DNA from: a virus
Reading direction: 5' to 3' (one strand)
Length of the DNA: 59,097 bases
Virus record (IMG/VR): IMGVR_UViG_3300025767_000018
Span: 1 to 59,097 of that record
Part shown: in pieces, positions 31,701-39,274 of the stretch
Layout of the letters: the number at the start of each line of letters is the position of its first letter
Numbering within the stretch: position 1 is the stretch's first letter
The notes under the pieces: model-generated
Told to the model about the DNA's origin: nothing
What the model saw: only the letters and a program-made list of their open reading frames with translations
Database searches by the model: none
Made by a program: the position numbers and the translations under genes

Positions 31701-34700
31701 GCCACAACAATAAATTTTCTTTAGTATACGGAGCAGGGCCATATTGTGTTTCCCACCAAGTAGGCATAACGCTAAATCCAAGCATTTCCCAAGGATGTGT
31801 ATGAGGACGATCAGTATCGTACGCTTGTTGATAAATTTGTCTCCAAAAACCCGGCAACGATTTGCCAGATGGGCCTGTACTGCCTGCATAGTTAAATGTA
31901 AAGGAGTTAGTTCTATCAAAGAAATTATGTAACGTATAATCTTGATCAATTAATTTTGACCATTGTACAAAGTCTGGTAACATAACCCTATCGATATGTT
32001 TTTTAGTAACTCCTGTATCTCTGTGTTCGCCACCAATTAAACTGTTTATATCTAATAATTTATTGTCATATACTACTTTTATGTTATTATAGATTCTTTT
32101 TTCAAGTTCAAGTAGTAAGTCATCTCTGTAATCGTTAAACGCTATAATTTTACTACCGTCGTGGCCTTGAATAACTTCCTTTGGTGTTTGATACGTATTA
32201 TCTAAGTATTTTACAGGTTCATAAGAAGGGTATAATCCTAGCTTACTAGGAGTAGGCGGAACAAAGCTACCGTTAGTAGTTTCGTATTCATAAATATCAA
32301 TTACATCATCTGGATATTTAGTTGCGGTAACTATTACATAGCCTTCATTATTAAATGTATAATCTTTACCATGTACTAGTTGCACTTCGTTTAAATATAC
32401 TTGTACTGCTATTCTAGAAGGAGTACTTAAAGAAAAGATTGCCGACAAAGGATAAAATTTGTCGTCAGCATCAATTACAGTTGTTGTTAGTTTTCTAGTT
32501 GCACCAGTTGGGGTCATATCACTAAAGAAGAACGGCTGTGTAGGAGTCTTATTTTTGTTAATTTGTTCTAATATTGCATCTACATGCAGTTTAGTAGTAC
32601 CACTAAAAATTATATCTTCGGCTGTTTGAAGAAATAACCGTTTAAAAGTAGTATACTGATTCATTGCAAATTTTATACTTTTTATAACATTTGCATCGTT
32701 ATCTAACATATGATATAATGCAAGATTCATTGGCGAACTGTGTTGTACAAATCTTCGCCCTAATTCTGTTAAATTGCCAATATCTCGTAAATTACTTGTT
32801 CCTGGATACGTTCCTACAAATGTATCACTTTGTTCTACTATCGTAGCAATGTGATCGTTTACTTCGCCGAGCGTAAACTCTGTGATATTTTCGTTTGCTG
32901 GATTTCTTTCTAAGGATGCAGGAATTTCATAATAGCCATTTTCATTTTTTGTGGCAGATGATCTTGTCTTAATTATTACTACATCATTTATAGATAATGG
33001 ATTTGTGAAATTTACTGTTGCAATATTGTTAATATCATTAATAATAGTATAATTATTATCTTTAAATTGTAATTTGTTATTTAAATATACCTTAGTCCAA
33101 AGATCTGTTAGTTCTCCGCTATTATCATACATGTCAATTGGAAAAGACGTAATAGTATTATCAAACACATACTGTCTAATTACTAACTGTTCACTGGGTG
33201 TACTAACTTTTTTCCATCCAGATACTGAAACAAAGTTACTAAGATTTGAATATTTTCTTAAAAATCCAATATCAGTTTTTTTAGAAAAAGTTTCGTTTTT
33301 AAATGTATAAGTAAATGAATCATTTAGTAAACTAAAATTAAAAACAATGTCACCAATGTTATTAATACTCCTATAAGAAATAGGAATGGTTAATTCACTG
33401 TCAACAGCACCGGTACCGGTTTTATAACTGAATACTGTGTTACCAGTAAACGTAGACGATTCATAAACAGTTGTATCTGCATACGAGTTACCATCAATAT
33501 CAAAAATATCAAAAACAGGAGCCTGGTTAATTTTAATCTTATCCTGAGTAAGTTTCCAATCTGTGCCAGTATAATACAACATTTTACCTTTGTATGTTAC
33601 GCCATTTAAAATCAATACGACTTCGTTTGTTATTGGAATTGAATCTGTTTCTGGAATTAAAGTAATCTGTCTCTTTACTCCGACAGTCGGATCTGTAAAA
33701 TTAATAAATTTTACTTTAAATATCCTTCCAGCTACTAAAGAGTCTGGGTCTGCAGTAAACACAATTCGCATACCGTCTGCTAGATCAATTCCGTCAACAT
33801 TATATCCTTCGGAACCTTCAATAATAGAAAATGCGTCTTTTGTAAAGTCGTCAACAACATCAACATCTAATTTTGAAGAAGTTCCAAAGTTATGTAATTT
33901 TAGATTTGCTTCAAATTCAATAATAGGACGTTTGGCACGCTGTAATTGGTCTATATCAACGCTTTCATTGTTAGATAATGCACTTTCTTCAATAACACTT
34001 TTATGAAACCATCTATTATAACGACTCCATAAATTGCCATCTATACTTGCACGATTAATTACAATATAATCTTTATCTTCTGGATATCCGATTGCTTTAC
34101 TATACGGTAGTCTATCAAATCCTTGAGCATCAAATTGTATATCAATATCTTCTGTAAACGATGTAGGAACATTTAATTTAGTTTCAGAAACTAAATTAAT
34201 TTTATCACCTACCCCTTCAACATAAAATGTGCCTTGGGCATAAGTTGCAGGAACTACTTCACCAGTAAACTCGACCTTCATACCATTTGACAATTCAATA
34301 CCATTACCGCTTTTATAAAATTTCTTACCAATAACTTCGGTTTCAACATTAATAAAAGTTGCTTCGCTTATATCTTTAACAATAATAGTACCGCTTGCAT
34401 CTAAATCATTAGCTGCAACATAGTACAGCACATCCGGAGTAGATGTACCGAGTTGCAATGTGCTAACTCCTTTTTCTAATCCCTGTATACTAACACCATC
34501 AAATACTAAAATACTTGAACTATCTAATTCAAATCCATCTTCAAGTGTTTTCTGTGTTTTAATTGTAAAAGGTAAATTTGGAGTGTCAATGTCAAACTTG
34601 TAAGTAATTCCTCTATAAAGAGTAATTGTGGGATTCTGTGTCAATCCGTCTGGAGAAAATATATAAGTTTCGTTATCTGCGTTTTCACCAATACGAACAG

Positions 34701-35217
34701 TATATGTACTTTCAACGTCAACAGTATTTCCGGAAATGCCAATTGTTTGTGGGCCCGAAGGCAACCAATAATATTCGCGGAAATTACTAAACTTATCCCA
34801 ATCAATACTAGGGTTCCAAGCATAATATTCTTGCTGATTAACTACACTATGGTTGTCGTTAGATTTATTAAAGTTTGTTAACTGATTTGTAAAATCGTTA
34901 TAATCTTTATAAAAAGTAACATTACCTAACTGATCTTTAATTACTGCTGTAGGTTCTAGCTGATAGTTAAATCTATCAGCACTAACATCTCCAATATAAT
35001 TATCAGTAGGATTAAATGCTTTAGCTGTTTCTCTGCCAATATAACCATTAAGTTTTTCAACTACTCCCGGCTGTATTAATTGATCTAATGTACTATTTAA
35101 AAACTTTTTGTTTGACGGTGTTCTAAAAAATCTAGGAAGGAAAGCTTCACTTTTGCGTTTGTCGCTACTGCCTGGTACTGGCAAATTTGGTTCGTTTTGA
35201 TCGTTGTCGTAAGACAT
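19750..35217 (-). CDS. giant virion structural protein (5155 residues)
   Basis: One uninterrupted frame of 15.5 kb. The N-terminus (SSDKRKSEAFLPRFFRTPSN, then LDQLIQPGVVEKLNGYIGR, about residues 17-63) is a conserved start of large structural proteins in marine T4-like phages. FG-GAP-like repeats occur near residues 2120-2290 (AFGSAVAISPDGNSIIIGSP) and 3120-3320 (AFGQSISISSDGTLIAISAP). PGRGY/PGSGY modules (VDPGRGYRVPPTVTVTGNGT) are near 3720-3780 and 4085-4140. The last 650 residues contain several DGTT-type beta modules (FTADGSTTVFDL, YTGDGTTKEFSL). It follows gp6, where T4 has gp7 and gp8, so it is probably a baseplate-attached adhesin or wedge-associated protein. TAATG coupling to gp6. Confidence 0.75.
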   Translation of the reverse strand: MSYDNDQNEPNLPVPGSSDKRKSEAFLPRFFRTPSNKKFLNSTLDQLIQPGVVEKLNGYIGRETAKAFNPTDNYIGDVSADRFNYQLEPTAVIKDQLGNVTFYKDYNDFTNQLTNFNKSNDNHSVVNQQEYYAWNPSIDWDKFSNFREYYWLPSGPQTIGISGNTVDVESTYTVRIGENADNETYIFSPDGLTQNPTITLYRGITYKFDIDTPNLPFTIKTQKTLEDGFELDSSSILVFDGVSIQGLEKGVSTLQLGTSTPDVLYYVAANDLDASGTIIVKDISEATFINVETEVIGKKFYKSGNGIELSNGMKVEFTGEVVPATYAQGTFYVEGVGDKINLVSETKLNVPTSFTEDIDIQFDAQGFDRLPYSKAIGYPEDKDYIVINRASIDGNLWSRYNRWFHKSVIEESALSNNESVDIDQLQRAKRPIIEFEANLKLHNFGTSSKLDVDVVDDFTKDAFSIIEGSEGYNVDGIDLADGMRIVFTADPDSLVAGRIFKVKFINFTDPTVGVKRQITLIPETDSIPITNEVVLILNGVTYKGKMLYYTGTDWKLTQDKIKINQAPVFDIFDIDGNSYADTTVYESSTFTGNTVFSYKTGTGAVDSELTIPISYRSINNIGDIVFNFSLLNDSFTYTFKNETFSKKTDIGFLRKYSNLSNFVSVSGWKKVSTPSEQLVIRQYVFDNTITSFPIDMYDNSGELTDLWTKVYLNNKLQFKDNNYTIINDINNIATVNFTNPLSINDVVIIKTRSSATKNENGYYEIPASLERNPANENITEFTLGEVNDHIATIVEQSDTFVGTYPGTSNLRDIGNLTELGRRFVQHSSPMNLALYHMLDNDANVIKSIKFAMNQYTTFKRLFLQTAEDIIFSGTTKLHVDAILEQINKNKTPTQPFFFSDMTPTGATRKLTTTVIDADDKFYPLSAIFSLSTPSRIAVQVYLNEVQLVHGKDYTFNNEGYVIVTATKYPDDVIDIYEYETTNGSFVPPTPSKLGLYPSYEPVKYLDNTYQTPKEVIQGHDGSKIIAFNDYRDDLLLELEKRIYNNIKVVYDNKLLDINSLIGGEHRDTGVTKKHIDRVMLPDFVQWSKLIDQDYTLHNFFDRTNSFTFNYAGSTGPSGKSLPGFWRQIYQQAYDTDRPHTHPWEMLGFSVMPTWWETQYGPAPYTKENLLLWQDLEAGIVRQPNVKYKILNNFKRPGLVNHIPVDSNGNLVSPIESGYINTFDNQLLDRSFIFGDGSPVESAWRSSSQYPFSIISAFAINKPHTLFATGFDRINQVRNVSNELVYKTTGTRIQLTNLLFPNTYEDTSQIYTSGLVNYIANYLTSDVTTSYTTYKTNIKNIKNQLGHKLAGFTDKEKFKLILDSRSPTNDGNVFIPDENYKVFLNTSTPVKTVSYSGVIIERRSDGYVIKGYDNEIASFKYYAPISSQADPSINIGGISESYLIWDSNKTYIPGQNLEYQGAYYRVKSNFRSGQEFDTTNLSKLAALPLIGGRNAFLRKTFNKNIVIESDYGHLFTSIQDVVDFLLGYGNYLEDQGFVFDYYEGDAKVVLNWRHSVNEFLFWTTQNWGEGSVITLSPASAQLKFQTEYAMVDNIFDSFYGYSLLQSDGTKLVQEFSLLGRSPNEFVIRSKDTTANGIYAVKLPLIQKEHALLIDNNTVFGDVIYDTQPGYRQERIKVLGYKTQEWDGSLNIPGFVYDEAKTTSWMPWTDYAIGSIVKYKEFYYSSSTKLTGTESFNAIDWNRLDKKPEAGLYANFEYKTNQFADFYDLDSDNFDTEQQRLSQHLIGYQKRQYLENIINDDVSQYKFYQGMIQDKGTKNALTKLFDVLSSADKDSLEFYEEWAIKAGQYGASEGFTEYELLLDESKFRLTPQPIDLVTSTTGKETDLVYRILPYEVYQKTPNYDHKPFPKKYVDASYVKDAGYVNPDDVRGVATNYNNIADFNFADISRNDYIWVGNDQLSWNVYKHIDTNYRVESVTEGTTSFTLTLTTNADTISVNDVIGLHSFNNYIEYTGQDSSASSTTEKFELEGFYLVSAVDKNVITVLTNNAQDEIPRCFGSITRFLKVRAANITSANNILQESIALDDYIWIDNVNGTGKWKVLKNENLLLEQQQLTKTTTSLDNSFGSALATDDRNTTMLVGAPTEGNGKVYVYNRSSDSLNFSQTQVIEVSDNVAKLYNNWAPEIDYVDEIIIYNGLFYQCITPHSSDAEDGFESNYFVQLPVPSDTLAFGSAVAISPDGNSIIIGSPNASDVKTKYAPGGTFLPNFAYTKGTIVSKDEQLWKSLVDIQPAVQNIEFNSFGSVTQIVDTLDVENDNAVSIPTLVTGNYAINPITAQLAFANQPATHMLIRAPLAHYEGSEENDLIKVAWNQTTYSNQDLPSLASRSPFNGSFANINAEFLEQTHTIQKKIDVVLYINASTNFPAIGDILQTTTASGIVDYVYNDGAELVIYLKDVNGVFNSTDSIFRDDGDFIGEYIKQGPISSVQSNTQFGGFWFIDTPSYTPTVGTENTDQGRGLVFYDVITDSVDSNKLYANSLDYKTNAFSSQNTYNAYIEKLSYQGLPGAYGSNAPFLNNLYVVRAPKMISDEVNQGDLINLYVNQLPQYGTGIVRDLTSIGLSTDITNSVQTVYDVWDGYININYTKFNVDDTPYEPKIGQTVEDLTTGATGIVTYYQRDGLNATLFVKGVVGTWSNGYVFSDNAEIKFKEIPGDPDPTYQVDRTIGQIQYVSLGLPSEGIGKLFVFQSSDIIPLSSGSRLLDIEYWLYQQYEVSGRARLANIPSAVNNEWTQIYQIPADKTGTASGLTNEGMYSVYSKIAPGKYSITENYTVPEKQENFKLGSSIKITKNNNLYRGFIHAGSSLDLDTIGTLDSANDLPTQTSFTVGVRVLTPALNDSTQTLPDLYYNIENIVDGGSNFNINDTIVIRGNLLGGRYSNNDAVLTVTGVSISGTITGVTISGTPYFAGKIDPQISDINTYIVYGNTQDSKWKVNNFIYSWSNNTWTTTQYSPGKLYFIKNGEENGINYNWDYAKNKKFKGTFSEGITYFTDDIVYNEGIIYAAKTNLAPSTFSINEWTAMSDLVDYVGFIPNSTGRNVSDSTTILNQIGLEDFASQFDVSLSGEVLVVNALYSNQTPNQVVVYRSNNGHFEKSQEIPAPDKTSAFGQSISISSDGTLIAISAPLNDDYLENQGIVYIYKQINGTFVLSQTLKSFNNERAELFGWKIEFDGEKLYISAKNADSKSRSYFDNYSTVFDGGFTDFKTINEDAGVIYVYEKIEAELLLAQTIGISNRAVKEFGQNIVAKNNHLYVGLSKEVDISGNYTGRILNFANNKTQPMWTEHSAAKSTVDISKIKKMFLYDTKENLLLTPLDYIDPIQGKVAGVAEQELTFKTYYDPALYDLSTASGTIIDITNSWGSEHIGEVWWNLTNAKFYNPYQGDTIFSTQNWSKVFQGNTIDVYEWVESDVLPSAWDAQADTENGFAKGYSGTSLYGDTAYSTKRKYDNIAGTFITIYYFWVSNKKTVPNVEFRNINISDIADYIKDPVAKGYTFAGLISPTSFVLYNAEGYIKGTDVALSTQFWTIENQDQNIHTQYQIISEGLETSQPNKDIIRKWYDSLIGYDEQDRIVPDPLLSTKQKYGALNTPRQSWFINRTEALKQFIERTNLILNENLIVDDKVFTSLFNFDPAPTEVSNHWDAKVDTIDDLEFIGVARATQAILSPVVINGKISSVNIVDPGRGYRVPPTVTVTGNGTGAILQTAIDTFGRITSVAVTAPGENYNNAPILTVRKFTVLVNSDRTIQGKWGLYERINDPRSWNRIQSQSYNVNLYWDYSNWYASDYSELTEIDYLIDNSYELTSLNNSIGDIVKISSIGSGGWLLLKKIDSQDTEDYTINYSTIGRQNGTIQFKSTLYDSNEAATGFDTISFDTKVYDSEPTIELRIILESIKNDLFIDDLLVKFNSLFFANLRYAFSEQTYIDWAFKTSFIKAKHNVGSLRKDVTFNNDNLPSYESYIKEVKPFGTKVREYLSAYESLDNTSTAVTDFDLPPAYNSVDGKIVPQNVKIQDGVLIGVNADFENYPNKNWLDNSGYKIVKVEVVNPGSGYKTAPVLTLSGSGGAVLKANIGTAGKISSVTVVSPGAGYYSTPTISSLDNIEPGGEVATFSVQLGDNPVRGLYSTVKFDRTTGTYVYTSLSQTETFIASGSEFEFDLIWPMDLLKSNIKVYVNNQEALNSEYTYKNLLDITKGYDRHYGQITFTNAPAINKSVRIEYKKSVDLMQAQDRINNYYTPTTGMPGKDLNQLMTGLDYGGVEVTSLGFGKGQGWDSDGWYEDTWDSYDTTFEDEIFELDGSTISLDLAAPLANATVYNVYLNGVRIDDVNYGTATPVTNPNAICQSITGDGTTTIVFLDNDGLNLANQAGDIIIIRKSTSDGTYLPDPNSYDTSITGGALNYSTATGLNAEDIVIDGDGFVTATTSGGPEELVPGQVLDTIDIKVYERPQNGSSQITSRNYTGDGTTKEFSLDTSPLQANSLFVKVGYNIISAEDYTINYTTKTVTFNIAPVLNAKIHFAILGISGTEILDIDNFIADGSTSKFLTNVRFGTDLQYFIALNGQTLNNVIEESDDSYAYPNNAVVSFATPPEAGSVISYAFFKGDKQNFSEVSIDTFTADGSTTVFDLVQTPFNNEPSAWFSIVKVNNKILNAGYNRRFVTTAEKREYKLEEFQIPPGAVNNKQIKVFLNNKELAYNTEWSFTGTKGSAGSLVRLKPKVNQQDGDVLTVFITNDGEYRYGYFDSANEFVSTPGELYLDSAYNDGDIITVYQFSNHDSQGFDRQQYDAVDRVSLTVGTDDWYTYNHLTAGLIELAKPALDAQYVWVTLNGDLLTPSMHYYVTENKRYVKINISIEENDVIEILQFSNTILSNKYGWRQFKDILNRTHYKRLDDRDGIMLATDLNWYDQSITVTDGTTLPDPVPSTNIPGILFINGERIEYFVRNDNVLSQLRRGTLGTGVKAIYLEGENVYNQSQNATMPYRDETLTSEFLTDGTTATYELNFEPGEDGVNEFEVFVAGKRLRKNAISSYVQPIKNGDAIQVIAPDSPEGDVTLPAEFSIEGSTLTLLSVPEEPDIKVTVVRKTGIIWKDAGIRLSESESDISRFLRAATVDLPR

Positions 35218-38200
35218 TAATAAGCCCCTTTAATTGTGGTCAATCCACTACTTGTTAAACCTGCATTAACTGAAGTTGCATCAGTAACAATTGATCCACT
35301 TGACCGAAGTCTTGTAGCGGTTATACTATCAATTAATTCGATATCAGCAACAGTTGCTCCACTTATAAAAACTTCATCAGATTCTGATTTTATTTCAAAT
35401 AAACTACCAAATGTGCTAGATGCTTGATTTGGAACTATTACAAATGTCACTAGATTTGGCGATAGCTGTTGCATAACGTATGTACTTAATTCTGTAAAAT
35501 AAAACGTTTCGCCAAATTCCCAGTTTTCAAGTGCAAAGAATTCATTAATTGCAGCTATCACCCTAGTTTTAATTTCATTATCATTAATTACAATATCCGG
35601 ATTCTTTACAATTTTAAATTTTGCTTGTAAATCAGACGATGCTATTTCTCCAAACAGTATTTTATACTTAACTGGATGATAAATTATTTCATCACTAATT
35701 GACTTAATATTATTAAGCTGTTGACCGTAGTTTAAATACAGCTGATCACTACTAGGAGCAAAAGGCTTAACAGTTGTTGTGCCGTCAAGATAAAGTCTAA
35801 AATTATCGTCATATGATTTTGTTAACAGATATACGTCTACAATATTACTAACACTTGGATCAATTCTATTACTTGCATCAGCTGCATGAACATAATGAAA
35901 TTTAAGTGTTCCTCGGCCAAGTTTAGCACGATAGAGTTGTGTAGTAGTAAGACTACCAGTTATTTTATTTAATGTTTGAAATAAATTTTCTTGGACAAAA
36001 TAAAATATTTGACCATCGTCATAACTCGATGTGCTAGTTAAATTACTAACAGAAGCAATAACGTTTATACTTCCTACACTGTCTAAGAATGTATATTTTG
36101 CAATTTTTGGGCTTTCTGAAATTATCGTCGGAACCTCTGTTGCAAGATGTCTATATTCATCTATACCGTCAATAGTAGTTGTTTGGAGCTCAAATACATA
36201 TTTTGTTATCGGGTTTTCAGATTCGTTAACAATTTCATCAAATAATTCAGGATTGTCAACTACGCCGTCGTCATCTTCATCAAAGAAACTAACTTGGATT
36301 TTACTACTGTCGACATATCCTTCAGCATCTCTGTATTCTTCTACAATTTCCCAATCAAAGTCAACTGTAAATGGATTAACATTGTCCGGCTTCTTATTAA
36401 TATTTAATACAGAAATTTTATCTTTAATAATCTTGCCTGTGCTAGTATTATAAATTTTATCTGAACTGTCAAAATAAAATCTAATTTCTTTTGCACTTTC
36501 AAATATATACCTACTACCTCTATAAGTAATTGAATACGTTTCACCGTCAGTTTCAAATAACAATAACCAACTTGCATCTAACTGTTGAGTAGTTGCATCA
36601 CCAGTTTTACCAATACTAAAAGGACTATTAATATTTAAATTGTCAGTAGTAATTACCCGCCATTCTCCTATATTAACATCAAATCTTAAACCAAAACTAT
36701 TGTAAGCAAATACTTGATCAATTACTTGCAATGAAACAGCAGATTGTAATTCTGTAGCTAATCTTGGTATTATTTCAGTGAGTATTGGACGGTTTGACGA
36801 ATTTAAAAGATCACCAGGAATATTATCATTAAGTATTATTGGCCCAGTTCCGTCAGTATTCGTTGTAGTACCGTCGTCAACAACACTTACAATCTTAGTC
36901 CATTTATATAAAGTGCCATTTACAGGTATTTCTCCCGATGTTGGTATAGAAGTTAACTTGTTATTATTTTTACTTTGAAAATATTTTCCACTAGGTGCTA
37001 CAAACTTAACTAGCGTTCCAGGCTTTAATAATTTTAAAGTACTTGCTGTAAACGCTCCTATCTGTAACCGTGATCCGGCTGTATTAGTAAAATAACCAGT
37101 AGTCTGATTGGTATTGTCTGATTGGTTGTTCCACATTACACCTAAATCTCCTACAAGAATTTTAGGAAAACTATTATAATAATAATTTTTTATTTGGTTA
37201 TTAGTTAGTATTGGTTCTATTATATTTGCAATAGCACCTTCTATGTCAGTTTTAGTTATAAAGTTAAATTTTGATTTAGGTGTTAAAAACTCTTTAGTTA
37301 GAATTCCGTCTATACCAAACAAATTAGTTTTAGAATATTTTCCTGTTGCATCAACTAGGTCTAAATACCGACTAATTCCACTAGCTGTTCTATTAACACT
37401 TTTTACTTTAATAATTTCTTGGCTTATTGACAGCGGTGCCACTTGATAATCTTCAGCAGTTATCATTCTATTTTGTGTGTAATACGTTGACGGAGCATTG
37501 CGTTTAATACTATCGTTTGTTTCGCTTGTACTTGCATTGTCAACAGTATACTTCAATGAAAATACCATTGTAATTTGTTCTATTTTGCCAGTCTTACTTA
37601 CATAAGGAATCTTAATACTAACACCTCGCATGTCTGCTGGTTCGATAATTAATCGTTGATTTTTACTGCTTCTATAGTATACTCTAAAATTACCTTGAGG
37701 CAAATTACCAAATGTACCGTCAGAGAAGATTAAACTAATTCTGTCATTTGCTCGTGTCAATACACTATAAATATTCCTAATACTTTTACTTAAACTATTA
37801 TATATTACATTGTTGCCTTCTACAGCATCAACTTTACTCCATAGTTCTTCTTCTAATCCAAAATTATCAACTTTATAAAGCCAAACATCTGAGTTATTAA
37901 CATCTGTTGCATCAATTGCAACAACTTGGTTAGTACTAGGACGGTCTATTGTAAATGTGCCTTGGTCTAATGCACCTTGTCTAAAGTGGCAAAAATACCC
38001 AGTGTTAGAGCTTGCTGGGCCTTTGCCATCATTTCTATAAAGGAATGCAAAATTATTTCCTGGAAACGGTGCTTCTTCTTTAATTTCACCGTTGTCTATG
38101 TCAGTTGATACAATTTCAAACTTACTAGTTGACCCACTAATAGTCTTATTAAAGCCATAAACAGGTAAGTCGGTATTTGAACTGTTTAATCTGTATTGTT

Positions 38201-38753
38201 CTGTTGGCACACCGGCTACAGTTTCTTTTTTAGACGGGCGGCCAATATTAGAATTAACCGGAAGTGCAGCATTTAAAATTTTAGTAAATTGTTCTTGCCA
38301 GTTAGGATTACTAGGATCATTCCAAACAACAGTTTGGTTAGATAAATTTAAATTATTAGAGTCCCTAACACTTTCTGTTGAATTTACACTTTCAATTTTA
38401 AACAGTCCATTAGATGCTTGATTACGTTTAGGATTATAAGAAAGTAATCTTGCTAAACGTAGCACACTTTCTCGGCGTTCTGCAAGTTCTAAGAAGTTTT
38501 CTCTAGCATTTAAATCAGTACGGAAAGCAATATTTTGGCCTAGGAAAGCAATTAGGTCAATAAGTGCAAGGTACTCCGAACTTTCAATGTAGTCATTAAA
38601 GTCTTCTGGGTAATTTTGTCGAATATAATTGATCATTGTCCGACGTAAATTATCAAAATCATAAGATTTGAAATCTGCATTTCTATAGCTTTGATAGATA
38701 CGCTTCCAATCTTCTGCTACTAATAAACGGTTCTGTCTGTCTGTACTTGACAT
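35217..38753 (-). CDS. gp6: baseplate wedge protein gp6
   Basis: 1178 residues against 660 in T4. The N-terminus (LLVAEDWKRIYQSYRNADFK, then SSEYLALIDLIAFLGQNIAF and ARLLSYNPKRN) is the diagnostic gp6/baseplate-J-like region. gp6 dimers form the continuous ring that ties the wedges together around the baseplate. The extra length lies in the middle and C-terminal parts, a feature of marine relatives. It sits directly downstream of gp25 as in T4-type genomes and has an AATAAATA late promoter 24 nt upstream of its start. Confidence 0.88.
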   Translation of the reverse strand: MSSTDRQNRLLVAEDWKRIYQSYRNADFKSYDFDNLRRTMINYIRQNYPEDFNDYIESSEYLALIDLIAFLGQNIAFRTDLNARENFLELAERRESVLRLARLLSYNPKRNQASNGLFKIESVNSTESVRDSNNLNLSNQTVVWNDPSNPNWQEQFTKILNAALPVNSNIGRPSKKETVAGVPTEQYRLNSSNTDLPVYGFNKTISGSTSKFEIVSTDIDNGEIKEEAPFPGNNFAFLYRNDGKGPASSNTGYFCHFRQGALDQGTFTIDRPSTNQVVAIDATDVNNSDVWLYKVDNFGLEEELWSKVDAVEGNNVIYNSLSKSIRNIYSVLTRANDRISLIFSDGTFGNLPQGNFRVYYRSSKNQRLIIEPADMRGVSIKIPYVSKTGKIEQITMVFSLKYTVDNASTSETNDSIKRNAPSTYYTQNRMITAEDYQVAPLSISQEIIKVKSVNRTASGISRYLDLVDATGKYSKTNLFGIDGILTKEFLTPKSKFNFITKTDIEGAIANIIEPILTNNQIKNYYYNSFPKILVGDLGVMWNNQSDNTNQTTGYFTNTAGSRLQIGAFTASTLKLLKPGTLVKFVAPSGKYFQSKNNNKLTSIPTSGEIPVNGTLYKWTKIVSVVDDGTTTNTDGTGPIILNDNIPGDLLNSSNRPILTEIIPRLATELQSAVSLQVIDQVFAYNSFGLRFDVNIGEWRVITTDNLNINSPFSIGKTGDATTQQLDASWLLLFETDGETYSITYRGSRYIFESAKEIRFYFDSSDKIYNTSTGKIIKDKISVLNINKKPDNVNPFTVDFDWEIVEEYRDAEGYVDSSKIQVSFFDEDDDGVVDNPELFDEIVNESENPITKYVFELQTTTIDGIDEYRHLATEVPTIISESPKIAKYTFLDSVGSINVIASVSNLTSTSSYDDGQIFYFVQENLFQTLNKITGSLTTTQLYRAKLGRGTLKFHYVHAADASNRIDPSVSNIVDVYLLTKSYDDNFRLYLDGTTTVKPFAPSSDQLYLNYGQQLNNIKSISDEIIYHPVKYKILFGEIASSDLQAKFKIVKNPDIVINDNEIKTRVIAAINEFFALENWEFGETFYFTELSTYVMQQLSPNLVTFVIVPNQASSTFGSLFEIKSESDEVFISGATVADIELIDSITATRLRSSGSIVTDATSVNAGLTSSGLTTIKGAY

Positions 38754-38777
38754 ATGTTGCTTCCTCTAATTATACAG

Positions 38778-38785
38778 TATTTATT
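38778..38785 (-). promoter_or_regulatory. late promoter AATAAATA
   Basis: NATAAATA octamer on the minus strand, 24 nt upstream of the gp6 ATG, in the 56-nt gap after gp25; AGAGGAAG in between serves as ribosome-binding site. Confidence 0.65.
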
Positions 38786-38809
38786 AAATATAATAAACCG
38801 CGTATATAA

Positions 38810-39259
38810 TTAATTGGCTAAAAATCCGTTATTTTGATCAAATTTAAGTTGCATATTTTCTGCAATATTATAAGGTAAAAATATTAAAGTTGCATCTATT
38901 TGTAATCCACTTTCGTATTGGTCGACTGTGATATTAGTAACACTAACCCTTGGATCATAATTAATAATAGTAGTTACATTATCAGCAATAATTTTCTTAA
39001 GACTTTCAGTTAGCGGTTCAAATAAAATGTCCCAGATGATTGTTCCAAAGTTAGGATTACTAAGTAACTCTCCTTGGCGAATATGAAAGTTATTAATAAT
39101 ATCTTGTTTTACAATTTGTAAATCATATAACTTAAACCCAACATTATCAGGATTAACCGTAGAAAATCCTTTATAGGTTTTTTCGCCTATTCCGTAATCA
39201 GGGCGAGTATTACCCTTTACAGTAATTTCTTTATAAAGTTTCTTCTCTAATGTGCTCAT
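38810..39259 (-). CDS. gp25: baseplate wedge protein gp25
   Basis: 149 residues (T4 gp25 is 132). GFKLYDLQIVKQDIINNFHI, RQGELLSNPNFGTIIWDILF and the EPLTESLKK that follows are the core of the gp25/lysozyme-like family, which has no enzymatic activity in T4. gp25 joins gp6 and gp53 in the inner wedge and starts sheath polymerisation. Synteny with gp6 downstream and gp5 upstream supports the call. Confidence 0.92.
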   Translation of the reverse strand: MSTLEKKLYKEITVKGNTRPDYGIGEKTYKGFSTVNPDNVGFKLYDLQIVKQDIINNFHIRQGELLSNPNFGTIIWDILFEPLTESLKKIIADNVTTIINYDPRVSVTNITVDQYESGLQIDATLIFLPYNIAENMQLKFDQNNGFLAN

Positions 39260-39274
39260 ACTGTATTTACCTTA

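Noticed and set aside
39260-39274. Late promoter before gp25
   Set aside because: The best match (GGTAAATA) departs from NATAAATA and sits against the ATG; left out as unsupported.
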